From positions 1 to 27,313 of the forward strand of contig CAMPHU010000041.1 of assembly GCA_946886065.1 (NCBI GenBank): a stretch of DNA of 27,313 nt, given 5' to 3'. Under the pieces are notes generated by a model. The model did no database searches. It was not told the origin of the DNA and saw only the letters and a program-made list of their open reading frames with translations. Position numbers and translations under genes: made by a program. Each line of letters begins with the position of its first letter. Position 1 is the stretch's first letter. Positions 1-7,848 of the stretch are shown here, one piece after another. The stretch comes from an uncultured Massilia sp. GTDB lineage: Bacteria; Pseudomonadota; Gammaproteobacteria; Burkholderiales; Burkholderiaceae.

Positions 1-587
1 TCGACTGCATCACCTCGCTGCAGAACGGCGCCGACCTGCTGTGGATCGAAACCGAGAAGCCGCACATCGCCCAGATCGGCGGCATGGTCAAGGAAATCCG
101 CAAGGTCATCCCGAACGCCAAGCTGGTCTACAACAACAGCCCGTCCTTCAACTGGACCCTGAACTTCCGCCAGCAGGTGTTCGACAGCATGCAGCAGCGT
201 GGCGAGGACGTCTCGGCCTACGAGCGCGGCCAGCTGATGAGCGCGGAATACGACGACTCGGCCCTGGCGCGCGAAGCCGACGAGCGCATCCGCACCTTCC
301 AGGCCGACGCGGCCCGCGAAGCCGGCATCTTCCACCACCTGATCACCCTGCCGACCTACCACACCGCCGCGCTGTCGACCGACAACCTGGCCAAGGACTA
401 CTTCGGCGACCAGGGCATGCTGGGCTACGTGGCCGGCGTGCAGCGCAAGGAAATCCGCCAGGGCATCGCCTGCGTCAAGCACCAGAACATGTCGGGTTCG
501 GACATCGGCGACGACCACAAGGAGTACTTCAGCGGCGAAGCGGCGCTGAAGGCCGGCGGCAAGCACAATACGATGAACCAGTTCTAA
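1..587 (+). CDS. aceA: Isocitrate lyase, C-terminal part (5' end outside window)
   Basis: Cleaves isocitrate to glyoxylate and succinate in the cytoplasmic glyoxylate shunt, which is needed for growth on acetate and fatty acids. The reading frame is open from base 3, so only about 194 C-terminal residues are present. Recognisable isocitrate lyase blocks are the LLWIETEKPHIAQI strand-loop near the left edge, the NSPSFNW segment, and the C-terminal NMSGSDIGDDHKEYF and KHNTMNQF segments typical of the bacterial enzyme. The N-terminal part with the KKCGH catalytic loop lies outside the window. The gene stops with TAA at 585-587 and faces the next gene tail to tail, with a strong hairpin in the 51-bp gap. 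Identification is by family sequence pattern. Confidence 0.95.
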   Translation, partial: DCITSLQNGADLLWIETEKPHIAQIGGMVKEIRKVIPNAKLVYNNSPSFNWTLNFRQQVFDSMQQRGEDVSAYERGQLMSAEYDDSALAREADERIRTFQADAAREAGIFHHLITLPTYHTAALSTDNLAKDYFGDQGMLGYVAGVQRKEIRQGIACVKHQNMSGSDIGDDHKEYFSGEAALKAGGKHNTMNQF

Positions 588-596
588 ACCCGGGGT

Positions 597-629
597 GCCG
601 CCGGCCGCGCTCGAGCGCCGGCCGGCGGC
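597..629. terminator. Hairpin between convergent aceA and the EAL gene
   Basis: A 10-bp perfect stem (GCCGCCGGCC at 597-606 with GGCCGGCGGC at 620-629) encloses a region that is itself nearly self-complementary (GCGCTCGAGCGC). It sits between two convergent stop codons, where a bidirectional terminator is expected. There is no clear T tract on either side, so efficiency as an intrinsic terminator is uncertain. Confidence 0.55.
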
Positions 630-638
630 GCGCGTTCT

Positions 639-2510
639 TCAATGTCCTTGGGCCTGGCGGCGCTGCCGCACCATCCGTTCGAAGTCGCGCCCGCGCAAGG
701 GCCGGCTGAAGTAGTAGCCCTGGACTTCGTCGCAGCCCCGGCCCAGCAGGTAGTCCCACTGGGCCCGGGTTTCGACGCCTTCGGCGATCACGCGCAGTCC
801 CAGCTCGTGCGACAGTGAGATCATGGCCGCGACCATGGCCGAGCTGCTCGCATCCTGCCCGATGTCGCGCACGAAGGATTGGTCGATCTTCAGCACATCC
901 ACCGGAAAGCGTTTCAGGTAGGACAGGCTGGAATAGCCGGTGCCGAAGTCGTCGATCGACAGGTGTACTCCCATCGCCTTCAGCTCCCGCATGGTCGCCA
1001 CCGCCGTGTCGACATCTTCCATCATGAGGCTTTCGGTCAGCTCGATCTCCAGGCTGGACGCCGGCAGTCCCGTCTCGCGCAGCACATCCGCGATCAGGCG
1101 GGGCAGCGCTGCATCCCTGAACTGGCGCGACGACAGGTTGACCGCCACGCGCAGCTCCCCTAACCCGGCGCCCCGCCAGGCCGCGGCCTGGGCGCAGGCG
1201 GCGCGCAGCACCCAGGTGCCGATCGGGACGATCAGGCCGGTTTCCTCGGCCAGCGCGATGAAGCGGTCGGGGCGCATCATGCCCAGTTGCGGATGACGCC
1301 AGCGGATCAGCGCTTCCATGCCGATCACGGCGCCGCTGGCCAGGTCGACCTGGGGCTGGTAATGCAGCTCGAACTCGTCGGCGTTCACCGCGTGGCGCAT
1401 CGCATCCACCATGGCCAGGCGTTCGCGCGCGCGCGCATTCATGCTGGGCAGGTAGAAGCGCATCGCATTGCGCCCGCTTTCCTTGGCGCGGTACATCGCG
1501 ATTTGCGCATACCGCACCAGGCTGTCGGCATCGCCGCCGTCGCCCGGGTAGCCGGCGATGCCGGCGCTGCAGGTCAGGAACACGCGCTGTGCGCCTTCGC
1601 TGAAGGGCTCGGCGATCGCCGCCAGCACCTTGCCGACGGTCGCCGCGGCATGGCTCTCGTCGGCGCGGTTCTCGAACAGCAGGACGAACTCGTCGTCGCC
1701 GGTGCGCGCGACGGTATCGGTGGGTCCCACCGCGGCCAGCATGCGCTCGCCGGCCTGGCACAGCAGGCGGTCGCCGGCCGCTGGCCCCAGGCTGTCGTTG
1801 ACATGCTTGAAGTGGTCGAGGTCGAGCACCGCCACCCACACCGGGGCCGCGTCCGTGCGCGCGAAGGCCAGCGCGCGGTCGATGCGGTCGGCCAGCGCCA
1901 CCCGGTTCGGCAAGCCGGTCAGCATGTCGTGGCGGGCGCGGTGTTCGAGCGCGGCCTCGTATTGCTTGGCGGTCGTGACGTCGTATTCGAAAATGACGAA
2001 GTAGTCGGTGACGCCGTGCTCGTCCTTGATGGGCGCGAGGTAGGCCTCCTCGTAGTAGAGCGTGCCGTCCCTGCGCTGCAGCTGCAGCAGCGCGTGCGCC
2101 TCGCGGCGTTCGGCGATGGCGTTGCGCAGGTCGTGCAGGCCAGGCTGGTCTTCGACGCCCATGGCCAGGAATTCCAGCGGCCGGCCGAGCACTTCTTCGG
2201 CGCCGTAGCCATGCAGGCGCGTGAAGGCCGGGTTGACATGGATGATGGCCCCGTCGGGCGAGTGGGCATCGATCAGGGTCACCGAATTGGCGCTCGACTC
2301 GATGGCGCGCTGGTGCAGCCGAAGCGCCTCGGAGGTCCGGTCCAGGTCGGCCGTGCGCTCCTCCACCAGGCGCTCGATCAGCCTGGTGCGCTGCATCCGC
2401 CCATGCACATATGCGGCCGCCACCATCCCGACGGCCAGCCGGGTCAGCACGCCCAGGGCCGATTCCGGTTGGGCGGACGCGGCCTTGCCTCCACGCCTCT
2501 TCAGTTCCAT
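639..2510 (-). CDS. PAS-GGDEF-EAL c-di-GMP phosphodiesterase with degenerate GGDEF
   Basis: This 623-residue protein probably degrades cyclic di-GMP to pGpG. A weakly hydrophobic segment lies at about residues 18-35, followed by a short coiled-coil-like stretch (about 40-70), a PAS domain with PAC-like end (about 70-182), a GGDEF domain (about 190-350) and an EAL domain (about 365-615). The EAL domain keeps the catalytic set: E399 in MEALIRW, N458 in VNLSSRQF, IELTES, D520-D521 in DDFGTGYSS, K541 in LKID, AEGVE and Q597 in VQGYYFSRP. The GGDEF signature is GDDEF (271-275) and the RxxD inhibitory site is absent, so cyclase activity is doubtful; the domain may act as a GTP sensor. The ATG at 2510 is chosen because GGAG precedes it by 5 bases. 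An open frame extends upstream to 2603 but has no comparable ribosome site and an unconserved composition. Confidence 0.9.
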   Translation of the reverse strand: MELKRRGGKAASAQPESALGVLTRLAVGMVAAAYVHGRMQRTRLIERLVEERTADLDRTSEALRLHQRAIESSANSVTLIDAHSPDGAIIHVNPAFTRLHGYGAEEVLGRPLEFLAMGVEDQPGLHDLRNAIAERREAHALLQLQRRDGTLYYEEAYLAPIKDEHGVTDYFVIFEYDVTTAKQYEAALEHRARHDMLTGLPNRVALADRIDRALAFARTDAAPVWVAVLDLDHFKHVNDSLGPAAGDRLLCQAGERMLAAVGPTDTVARTGDDEFVLLFENRADESHAAATVGKVLAAIAEPFSEGAQRVFLTCSAGIAGYPGDGGDADSLVRYAQIAMYRAKESGRNAMRFYLPSMNARARERLAMVDAMRHAVNADEFELHYQPQVDLASGAVIGMEALIRWRHPQLGMMRPDRFIALAEETGLIVPIGTWVLRAACAQAAAWRGAGLGELRVAVNLSSRQFRDAALPRLIADVLRETGLPASSLEIELTESLMMEDVDTAVATMRELKAMGVHLSIDDFGTGYSSLSYLKRFPVDVLKIDQSFVRDIGQDASSSAMVAAMISLSHELGLRVIAEGVETRAQWDYLLGRGCDEVQGYYFSRPLRGRDFERMVRQRRQAQGH

Positions 2511-2919
2511 ACCTGCTCCGCTTGTACGGCGATTCGGATTAGGTCCTCGATGGTGCCGGCCCGGAATCGGCCGGGGCTGCGCCCGACGCGGCGGTCGCGG
2601 CATCCCGTGCTCCTGCTACACGCGGTTCCCGCCTTGCAGGAGCGAATCGCGCAGGCTCCGTTGCCAGTGTACGCTCCGGCCTGCGTCCATGATGCCTGTT
2701 ACATGTGATGAGGGCGGAATGCAACGGTCCTGAGGGGAATCTCCCGGCGCTGACTTGTCGTACTGCGGCGGGCGCTCCAGGCACTGTTCAAGCGAGTAAG
2801 GCGACGCCCTGTTTCCTGATGGCATTTCCGATTCGGGTACGCCTCTCTCCATGAGCACCTGCCCATTCACGCGATCCGGCAGGGCGGATCGCGCCGCTTC
2901 CCTGCAGACCCGGGGGTGC
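2511..2919. other. Intergenic region of about 410 bp, no gene supported
   Basis: This gap between two minus-strand genes presumably carries the promoter of the downstream EAL gene. Several overlapping open frames exist, including one of 78 codons on the minus strand (2852-2616), but they lack the strong GC bias at third codon positions seen in the neighbours and resemble no family I recognise. No convincing -35/-10 pair, repeat or RNA element was seen. Confidence 0.4.
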
Positions 2920-3591
2920 TCAGCGTCCGCCGCCGATGCTGGCAAGCACGTCGGAAGGCAGAACGACCACGCCCTCGGCCACCGGCACGGTCTTGACCAA
3001 TGCCAGCGCCACCGCCCGCGCGCGCACCGGCCGGTAAGGCCCGGGCAGGAGCGGCCCCAGCAGCCTGGCGAACGGAATCGCGATCCGTTCGCCGACACGC
3101 GGCGGCTGCTGCAGGCCCTCCCGGGAGTCGAGCAATAGCGAGGGCTGCGCGATCACCAGTGTCTTCCAGTCGATCGCCTTGAGCACATCCTCGAGTTCGC
3201 CCTTGACGCGGTTGTAGAAGGCCGCGGAGCGCGCGTTCGCCATGGCCGCGCTGACCAGTCCCACGCGCCGCACGCCCGCGGCGAACGCGGCCCTGGCCAG
3301 CGCCAGGTTGGCATCCAGGTCGACGGCCCGGAAGGCCGCCTGGCTGCCGGCCACCTTGATGGTCGTTCCGAGCGCAAGGTACAGCTCGTCGGCTTGCGGC
3401 AGCGCCGGCAGGCGGCCGAAGTCGACGATGTGCCACTGCAGCTTGGGGTGGGCGAGGTGCGAGGGCCGGCGGCCCAGGGCATGTACCTGCGAGACCGCCG
3501 GGTCCGCCAGCAGGGCCTGGAGCACCAGGCCGCCCACCAGTCCGGTGGCGCCGGCCAGCAGGACGGTGCGTTGATCGGGAAGCGAGGGCAA
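2920..3591 (-). CDS. NAD(P)H-binding Rossmann-fold protein (YbjT/HTATIP2-like SDR)
   Basis: The 223-residue protein begins with a beta strand and the glycine-rich nucleotide loop TVLLAGATGLVGG, typical of atypical short-chain dehydrogenases that bind NAD(P)H. Further family marks are LGRRPS after beta-2 (adenosine ribose/phosphate contact), LYLALGTT after beta-4, VSAAMANARS and FYNRVKGELE, where the Y-N-x-x-K spacing resembles the catalytic YxxxK. The WKTLVIAQPSLLL segment matches the C-terminal part of the HTATIP2-type proteins. Substrate is unknown. The start is a TTG at 3591: AAGGAG lies 8 bases upstream and translation then begins directly before the Rossmann strand. The ATG at 3735 would add 48 unconserved residues and has no better ribosome site. 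The gene is divergent from the CapA-like gene. Confidence 0.8.
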   Translation of the reverse strand: MPSLPDQRTVLLAGATGLVGGLVLQALLADPAVSQVHALGRRPSHLAHPKLQWHIVDFGRLPALPQADELYLALGTTIKVAGSQAAFRAVDLDANLALARAAFAAGVRRVGLVSAAMANARSAAFYNRVKGELEDVLKAIDWKTLVIAQPSLLLDSREGLQQPPRVGERIAIPFARLLGPLLPGPYRPVRARAVALALVKTVPVAEGVVVLPSDVLASIGGGR

Positions 3592-3710
3592 GTTCAGGTC
3601 TCCTTGGTTCAGGCGCAGGCTGAAGCGCCGCCGCGAAGAGGACAGTATAGACGCCGCCCGCCGCCAAGGCCCCGAATAGCACGGCGGCGCGGGTGGCCCA
3701 CCCGCCGGAT

Positions 3711-3741
3711 GCCGGGATGCGCCAATGGCTGGCATCCCGGC
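3711..3741. repeat. Inverted repeat in divergent intergenic region
   Basis: GCCGGGATG (3711-3719) and CATCCCGGC (3733-3741) form a perfect 9-bp stem around a 13-base loop, between the divergent Rossmann gene and the CapA-like gene. It could be a REP-like element, an operator or an mRNA leader hairpin. No second copy was noticed in this window. Confidence 0.45.
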
Positions 3742-3785
3742 GCAAGCGGGGCTATGCTGGAGGCTTCTCCAGCAGGAACACGCGC

Positions 3786-4913
3786 ATGCAGACCGCGCCT
3801 CCCTCCCCCGGCATCACGCTGTTTTTATCCGGCGACGTCATGACCGGGCGGGGCATCGACCAGATCCTCCCGCACGCCGGGAACCCCCGGCTGTTCGAAA
3901 CTTGCGTTCGTTCGGCGCTGGGGTATGTAAGGCTGGCCGAGGCGGCGAGCGGCCCTGTCGGGCGCCCAAGGGACTTCGCCTATGTCTGGGGCGACGCACT
4001 GGCCACGCTGCGGCGCTTCGCGCCGGACTGCCGCATCGTCAATCTGGAAACCGCGGTCACCAGCAGCGATCATGCATGGCCGGGCAAAGGCATCCATTAC
4101 CGCATGCATCCCGATAACCTCCCCTGCCTGGGTGCCGCCGGCATCGATTGCTGTACGCTCGCCAACAACCATGTGATGGATTGGGGCCGCCAGGGCCTGG
4201 AAGAGACGCTCGGCCGCCTGCACCGGGCCGGCATCGCCACCGCCGGCGCCGGCGGCGATGCCGCCGAGGCGGACCGGCCGGCCGTGCTCGCGGTTCCCGG
4301 CAAGGGCCGGGTACTCGTGTTTGCCTGCGCCACCGAAGACAGCGGCGTGCCGCCGGCATGGAGCGCGGGCCCGGGACGGCCGGGCATCAGCTTCCTGCCC
4401 GACCTGGGAGCGCGCAGCCTGGCGGCCATTGCAGGCCGGGTGCGCGCGGCCAGGCGGGCCGGCGACCTGGTGCTGTTCTCGATTCACTGGGGCGGCAACT
4501 GGGGCTACGATATCCCTGCGCCACAACGGGACTTCGCGCACGGGCTGATTGAGTCCGCCGCGGTCGACGTGGTGCACGGTCATTCCTCACACCACGTGAA
4601 AGGCATCGAGGTCTACCGCGACAAGCCCGTACTGTACGGCTGCGGCGATTTCCTCAATGACTACGAGGGGATCGCCGGCTACGAACACTTCCGGGGCGAC
4701 CTCGCGCTGATGTATTTCCCCACCCTGGCGGCGGGCAGGCTCACCCGCTTTGCGATGACGCCTACCCGGACCCGGGGCTTTCGCGTGAACGCGGCGACCG
4801 CGCCGGACGTCTGGTGGCTGATGGCGGCGCTGAACCGGGAGGGACGGCAGTTCGGCACCCGCGTGGCCAGGCTGGGGGAGCAGGACTTGCTGCTGGAATG
4901 GCTGCATGCCTAG
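3786..4913 (+). CDS. CapA-family metallophosphatase (poly-gamma-glutamate synthesis-like)
   Basis: A 375-residue member of the PGA_cap family, a calcineurin-like metallophosphatase fold that includes Bacillus CapA/PgsA. Expected metal-site motifs appear in order: SGDVMTGRG near the start (D17), NLETAVT (86-92), LANNHVMDWG (126-135), IHWGGNW (233-239) and VVHGHSSHHVKG (262-273). There is no signal peptide or membrane segment at the chosen start, unlike Gram-positive CapA. No capB/capC ligase or exporter genes lie nearby, so polyglutamate synthesis should not be assumed. The ATG at 3786 has an AGGA about 8 bases upstream and directly precedes the first conserved strand. An open frame reaching back to 3693 is rejected as an unconserved extension into the leader. 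Confidence 0.85.
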   Translation: MQTAPPSPGITLFLSGDVMTGRGIDQILPHAGNPRLFETCVRSALGYVRLAEAASGPVGRPRDFAYVWGDALATLRRFAPDCRIVNLETAVTSSDHAWPGKGIHYRMHPDNLPCLGAAGIDCCTLANNHVMDWGRQGLEETLGRLHRAGIATAGAGGDAAEADRPAVLAVPGKGRVLVFACATEDSGVPPAWSAGPGRPGISFLPDLGARSLAAIAGRVRAARRAGDLVLFSIHWGGNWGYDIPAPQRDFAHGLIESAAVDVVHGHSSHHVKGIEVYRDKPVLYGCGDFLNDYEGIAGYEHFRGDLALMYFPTLAAGRLTRFAMTPTRTRGFRVNAATAPDVWWLMAALNREGRQFGTRVARLGEQDLLLEWLHA

Positions 4914-4930
4914 GGCGCGCCAGGGCGCCC
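4913..4930 (+). terminator. Possible terminator after CapA-like gene
   Basis: GGGCGC (4913-4918) pairs with GCGCCC (4925-4930) around a 6-base loop, starting in the stop codon. No T tract follows, so this is a weak call. Confidence 0.3.
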
Positions 4931-5084
4931 CGGTGCCCCGGGTGAGCTCGCCTCCCCGAGGCTCCCTGCGCCCGCGCTTCTTCCATTTGGCCGGGCTCAA
5001 TGGTTGACAGGTGCCGCTCGCTAGAATGATTCCGTCGAAAGCCTTGTCCCTGCTCCGTACCCAGCCGTGTTGACGAAGGAACCT

Positions 5085-6647
5085 ATGCCATCGAAGCGAG
5101 CTACCTCAAAACGGCGCACTTCTCGCTCTGACAGAACAGCTGGCGCACAGGCCTGCCTTGCGCCGTCCGGCCGCAGCCGCCAGCAAGGCGCCTTCGCGAT
5201 CATGTTCGTTCCCCTGCTGGTCCTGATCATTGCCTTTGCGGGACTCGCCGTGGACATGGGCGCACTGTATAACCGCAAGGTTGAGCTGAGCGGGATGGCG
5301 AAAGCAGTCGCGCTGGCCGCAGCTCGAGAGCTGAACGGCAAGCCTGACGGCATTGCGGCCGCCCTGGTGAAAGCGAGGGAAACGGCCGAACGATTTACCT
5401 ACCGCTACGGCGCCCCGGTCACCTGGGACAATGCCGCGCTCAAGTTCGGCACCAGTCCTTCCCGGTCAGGCGGCTGGGTCGACGCGGCGGCCGTGCCCGA
5501 TCCATCCAGCTACTACTTCGTCAAGGTCGACACGTCCGGACTGGGCGCGGAGGTGGCCACGGTCGGCACCTGGTTCATGCCGGTGTTGTCGGAGAGCTTG
5601 CGCACGGTCGAGCTGGCCGATAGCGCTGTCGCCGGACGCGCGGCCATCGATGCCGTCCCGCTCGCGGTCTGTGCGATGTCCGACCAGGAGGCGGCTGAGC
5701 GGGTCAATCCCGGCCTTGGCAGCAGCGAGCTGGTGGAGTACGGTTTCCGCCGGGGGGTCAGCTACGACCTCATGCAACTGAATCCGAAGGGCACGGCCCC
5801 GGCGCGCTACCTGATCAATCCCGTCAGCGCTCCCGGCATGTCGGGAGCGTCCTTCGACACCTCGATCATCGGGTCGTTCATGTGCCCCGGCACGATGTGG
5901 ATACCGCGCTTGACCGGCGGATCCATCCATGTCTCGTCGCTGCCCCCGGCCTCGCCGCTCGCCTCCCTGCACACGCAATTGAACTCGCGCTTCGACGACT
6001 ATGGCCAGGGCGCCTGCGCGCCCAGCGGCGCCCCGCCGGACATCAACATCAAGGCCTTCGCCTACGACAGCGCCGGCGGCGCGCCCTGGATGTCGCCCGC
6101 GACGGGAAGTCCCGCAGCCTTGCCCACGACGGAGCGCGGCAAGCTGGAGACAGTGGCCGATATCCCGCCGCCGGGGAGCACCCTTCCCACCCTGACGCCG
6201 GGCGCGTATGGGCCGCTGTGGTCGTATGCCAGGGCGGCCAAGTACGCCGCATTCACCCAGGGCGTTCCCGAACCGAACAACGGCTACCCCACGTTCGGGA
6301 CTGGCGACTGGGGCAAGCTGTACCTGTCGGGACCGGCCGCCGCCGGCTATCCGAACGGGTCGCCGAGAAGCACCCCCTACAATCCCATCGGCACCGCGAA
6401 CCCGGCTACCGTCCTTGCCCCGTCTGCGTCGCGGAAGGAATTCGCCACCCAGTTCAGACGGCTGCTGCATGTGCCGCTCCTGTCCTGTGCCGGCGCCGTC
6501 CCCACGGGCGCGCATACCACGGCGACCATCGTCGGCATCGGAAAATTCTTCATGACGGTGCCGGCCACCCAGGACCGCCTGATCGCGGAATTCGCCGGCA
6601 GCGCGCCCGAGCAGTCGATTCCGGGCGCCGTGGAGCTCTATCCATGA
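5085..6647 (+). CDS. TadG-like pilus assembly / Tad-domain protein
   Basis: A 520-residue protein with a basic N-terminus, then GAFAIMFVPLLVLIIAFAGLAVDMG, the hallmark transmembrane segment (about residues 37-57) of the Tad domain at the start of TadG-type proteins. The remainder is predicted extracytoplasmic, rich in Gly, Pro and Ser, with a few cysteines. I see no DxSxS MIDAS motif, so the von Willebrand A domain of classical TadG seems absent. TadG proteins are linked to biogenesis of Flp/Tad pili. The ATG at 5085 is preceded by GAAGGA 5 bases upstream; a GTG at 5067 is the alternative. The next gene starts inside the stop codon (ATGA), so the two are translationally coupled. Confidence 0.8.
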   Translation: MPSKRATSKRRTSRSDRTAGAQACLAPSGRSRQQGAFAIMFVPLLVLIIAFAGLAVDMGALYNRKVELSGMAKAVALAAARELNGKPDGIAAALVKARETAERFTYRYGAPVTWDNAALKFGTSPSRSGGWVDAAAVPDPSSYYFVKVDTSGLGAEVATVGTWFMPVLSESLRTVELADSAVAGRAAIDAVPLAVCAMSDQEAAERVNPGLGSSELVEYGFRRGVSYDLMQLNPKGTAPARYLINPVSAPGMSGASFDTSIIGSFMCPGTMWIPRLTGGSIHVSSLPPASPLASLHTQLNSRFDDYGQGACAPSGAPPDINIKAFAYDSAGGAPWMSPATGSPAALPTTERGKLETVADIPPPGSTLPTLTPGAYGPLWSYARAAKYAAFTQGVPEPNNGYPTFGTGDWGKLYLSGPAAAGYPNGSPRSTPYNPIGTANPATVLAPSASRKEFATQFRRLLHVPLLSCAGAVPTGAHTTATIVGIGKFFMTVPATQDRLIAEFAGSAPEQSIPGAVELYP

Positions 6648-7120
6648 AGCCGCCACGCCATGCGCGGATGCCGGGATCCGCGCGGCGGGAACGCGGGGCT
6701 GCGGCAGTCGAGCTCGCCATATTGCTGCCGATCCTGATCATCGTCCTGGTGCCGCTGATCCTGTACGCGCGCTACATGTGGCACTACACCGTTGCGTACA
6801 AGGCGGCCCAGGATGCCGCGCGCTATATGTCGACCGTTTCCGCGACAGAAATGCGATCGAAACAGCTTGCAGGGAATGCGCGGGCGATCGCGATCGAGAT
6901 TGCGCGGACGGAGGTGGGCGAACTCGCCCCGGGTGAGGACATCCCCGACGCCGATGTGCGCTGCGATGCCAATACCTGCGGCTTCAAGAGCGGCGTGGTT
7001 CCCAAGACGGTCAGCGTCTCCGTCGCCTTCTACCTCACCGATACCTTCTTCTACACCTACCTTGGTCCCTATGGCCTGCCGATCGAAGCCAACGTCACCA
7101 TGCCTTATGCGGGAAGATAA
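6644..7120 (+). CDS. TadE-like pseudopilin (first copy)
   Basis: A 158-residue protein with a basic leader ending RRERG, followed by AAAVELAILLPILIIVLVPLILYARY. The G-AAAVE junction matches the prepilin-like cleavage pattern (glycine before the cut, glutamate at +5) described for TadE/TadF pseudopilins, followed by one hydrophobic helix. The C-terminal part includes one DANTCGF and one VRCD cysteine that could form a disulfide outside the cytoplasm. The start overlaps the stop of the TadG-like gene by four bases. The next TadE-like gene overlaps its end if that gene starts at 7107. Confidence 0.8.
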   Translation: MKPPRHARMPGSARRERGAAAVELAILLPILIIVLVPLILYARYMWHYTVAYKAAQDAARYMSTVSATEMRSKQLAGNARAIAIEIARTEVGELAPGEDIPDADVRCDANTCGFKSGVVPKTVSVSVAFYLTDTFFYTYLGPYGLPIEANVTMPYAGR

Positions 7121-7724
7121 TGCACCGCCGAGCATGCTGCCGGGCGCCCGCCGCCGGCAGCGTGGCGCCGCGGCCATCGAGTTCGCGCTGCTGGCGGCCA
7201 TCTTCTTTACGCTGGTGTTCGGGATCATCGAAGTGGCGCGCTTGATGTACGTCTACAATACCCTTCAGGAAGTAACACGCCGCGCCGCGGCTGCCGCCGC
7301 CAACGTGAATCCCGGCGATGCGACGGCGCTCGCCAGGCTCAAGCAAGCCGCCGTGTTCCGCACCAGTGCCGGCGGTCTCGCGCTGGCTCCGCCTGTGACC
7401 GACGAGCATATCCGCATCAACTACCTGGCGCTGACCCGCGCTGCCGGTACCAACGAGCTCAGCATGACCGCCATCGATCCGGCTACCTTGCCCGGCGACG
7501 CGGCGGACAACCGCTACATCTGCATGGCCGACCCCAATGCCGCCAACTGCATCCGTCTCGTCCAGGTCCAGGTCTGCGATCCGTCGGCGCCCGACGCATG
7601 CCTTCCGGTGACCTCGCAGATGCTGATCCCGATCATCGACTTGCGGGTGCCGCTCCACAAGGCCACCACGATCGTCGCGGCCGAGTCGCTCGGTTATGTC
7701 CCGGGAGGGCTTCCCCATCCGTGA
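7107..7724 (+). CDS. TadE-like pseudopilin (second copy)
   Basis: A 205-residue protein with leader RRRQRG followed by AAAIEFALLAAIFFTLVFGIIEVARLMYVYN, again the G-AAAIE pseudopilin junction and a single hydrophobic helix typical of the TadE domain. Two cysteine pairs appear in the C-terminal half (YICMADPNAANC and VCDPSAPDAC), which suggests disulfides in an exported domain. The start is uncertain: the ATG at 7107 overlaps the previous gene by 14 bases, while the ATG at 7134 gives a 196-residue product. Neither has a strong ribosome site, so coupling to the upstream gene is likely. This is the last gene of the three-gene Tad-type unit and is convergent with the beta-propeller gene. Confidence 0.75.
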   Translation: MREDNAPPSMLPGARRRQRGAAAIEFALLAAIFFTLVFGIIEVARLMYVYNTLQEVTRRAAAAAANVNPGDATALARLKQAAVFRTSAGGLALAPPVTDEHIRINYLALTRAAGTNELSMTAIDPATLPGDAADNRYICMADPNAANCIRLVQVQVCDPSAPDACLPVTSQMLIPIIDLRVPLHKATTIVAAESLGYVPGGLPHP

Positions 7725-7848
7725 AGCCGGGATGCCGCGCGCACGCGATGTCGGTTCCATGTGCTGCGGGAGCAGGCCGCGGTCTGCGGGCCGCGTTCCG
7801 TGCATCGGATGACTCAATGCCCCGGAACGGCCGGCCCGGTCCGCCCGG

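Noticed and set aside
1287..2708. Open frame of 473 codons on the plus strand, antisense to the EAL gene
   Set aside because: It is a GC-rich shadow frame of the minus-strand gene. The protein is low-complexity with no recognisable domain, while the opposite frame has full PAS, GGDEF and EAL motifs.
2616..2852. Small minus-strand ORF of 78 codons
   Set aside because: No ribosome site, no third-position GC bias and no family resemblance.
5004..5027. TTGACA followed by TAGAAT upstream of the TadG-like gene
   Set aside because: The hexamers look good, but the spacing is only 12 bases, too short for a sigma-70 promoter. With 17-base spacing the -10 would be TGATTC, which is poor.
7795..7828. 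Hairpin GTTCCG/CGGAAC between the TadE-like and beta-propeller genes
   Set aside because: Only about 7 bp of stem with a loop of more than 20 bases and no T tract; not strong enough to call a terminator.
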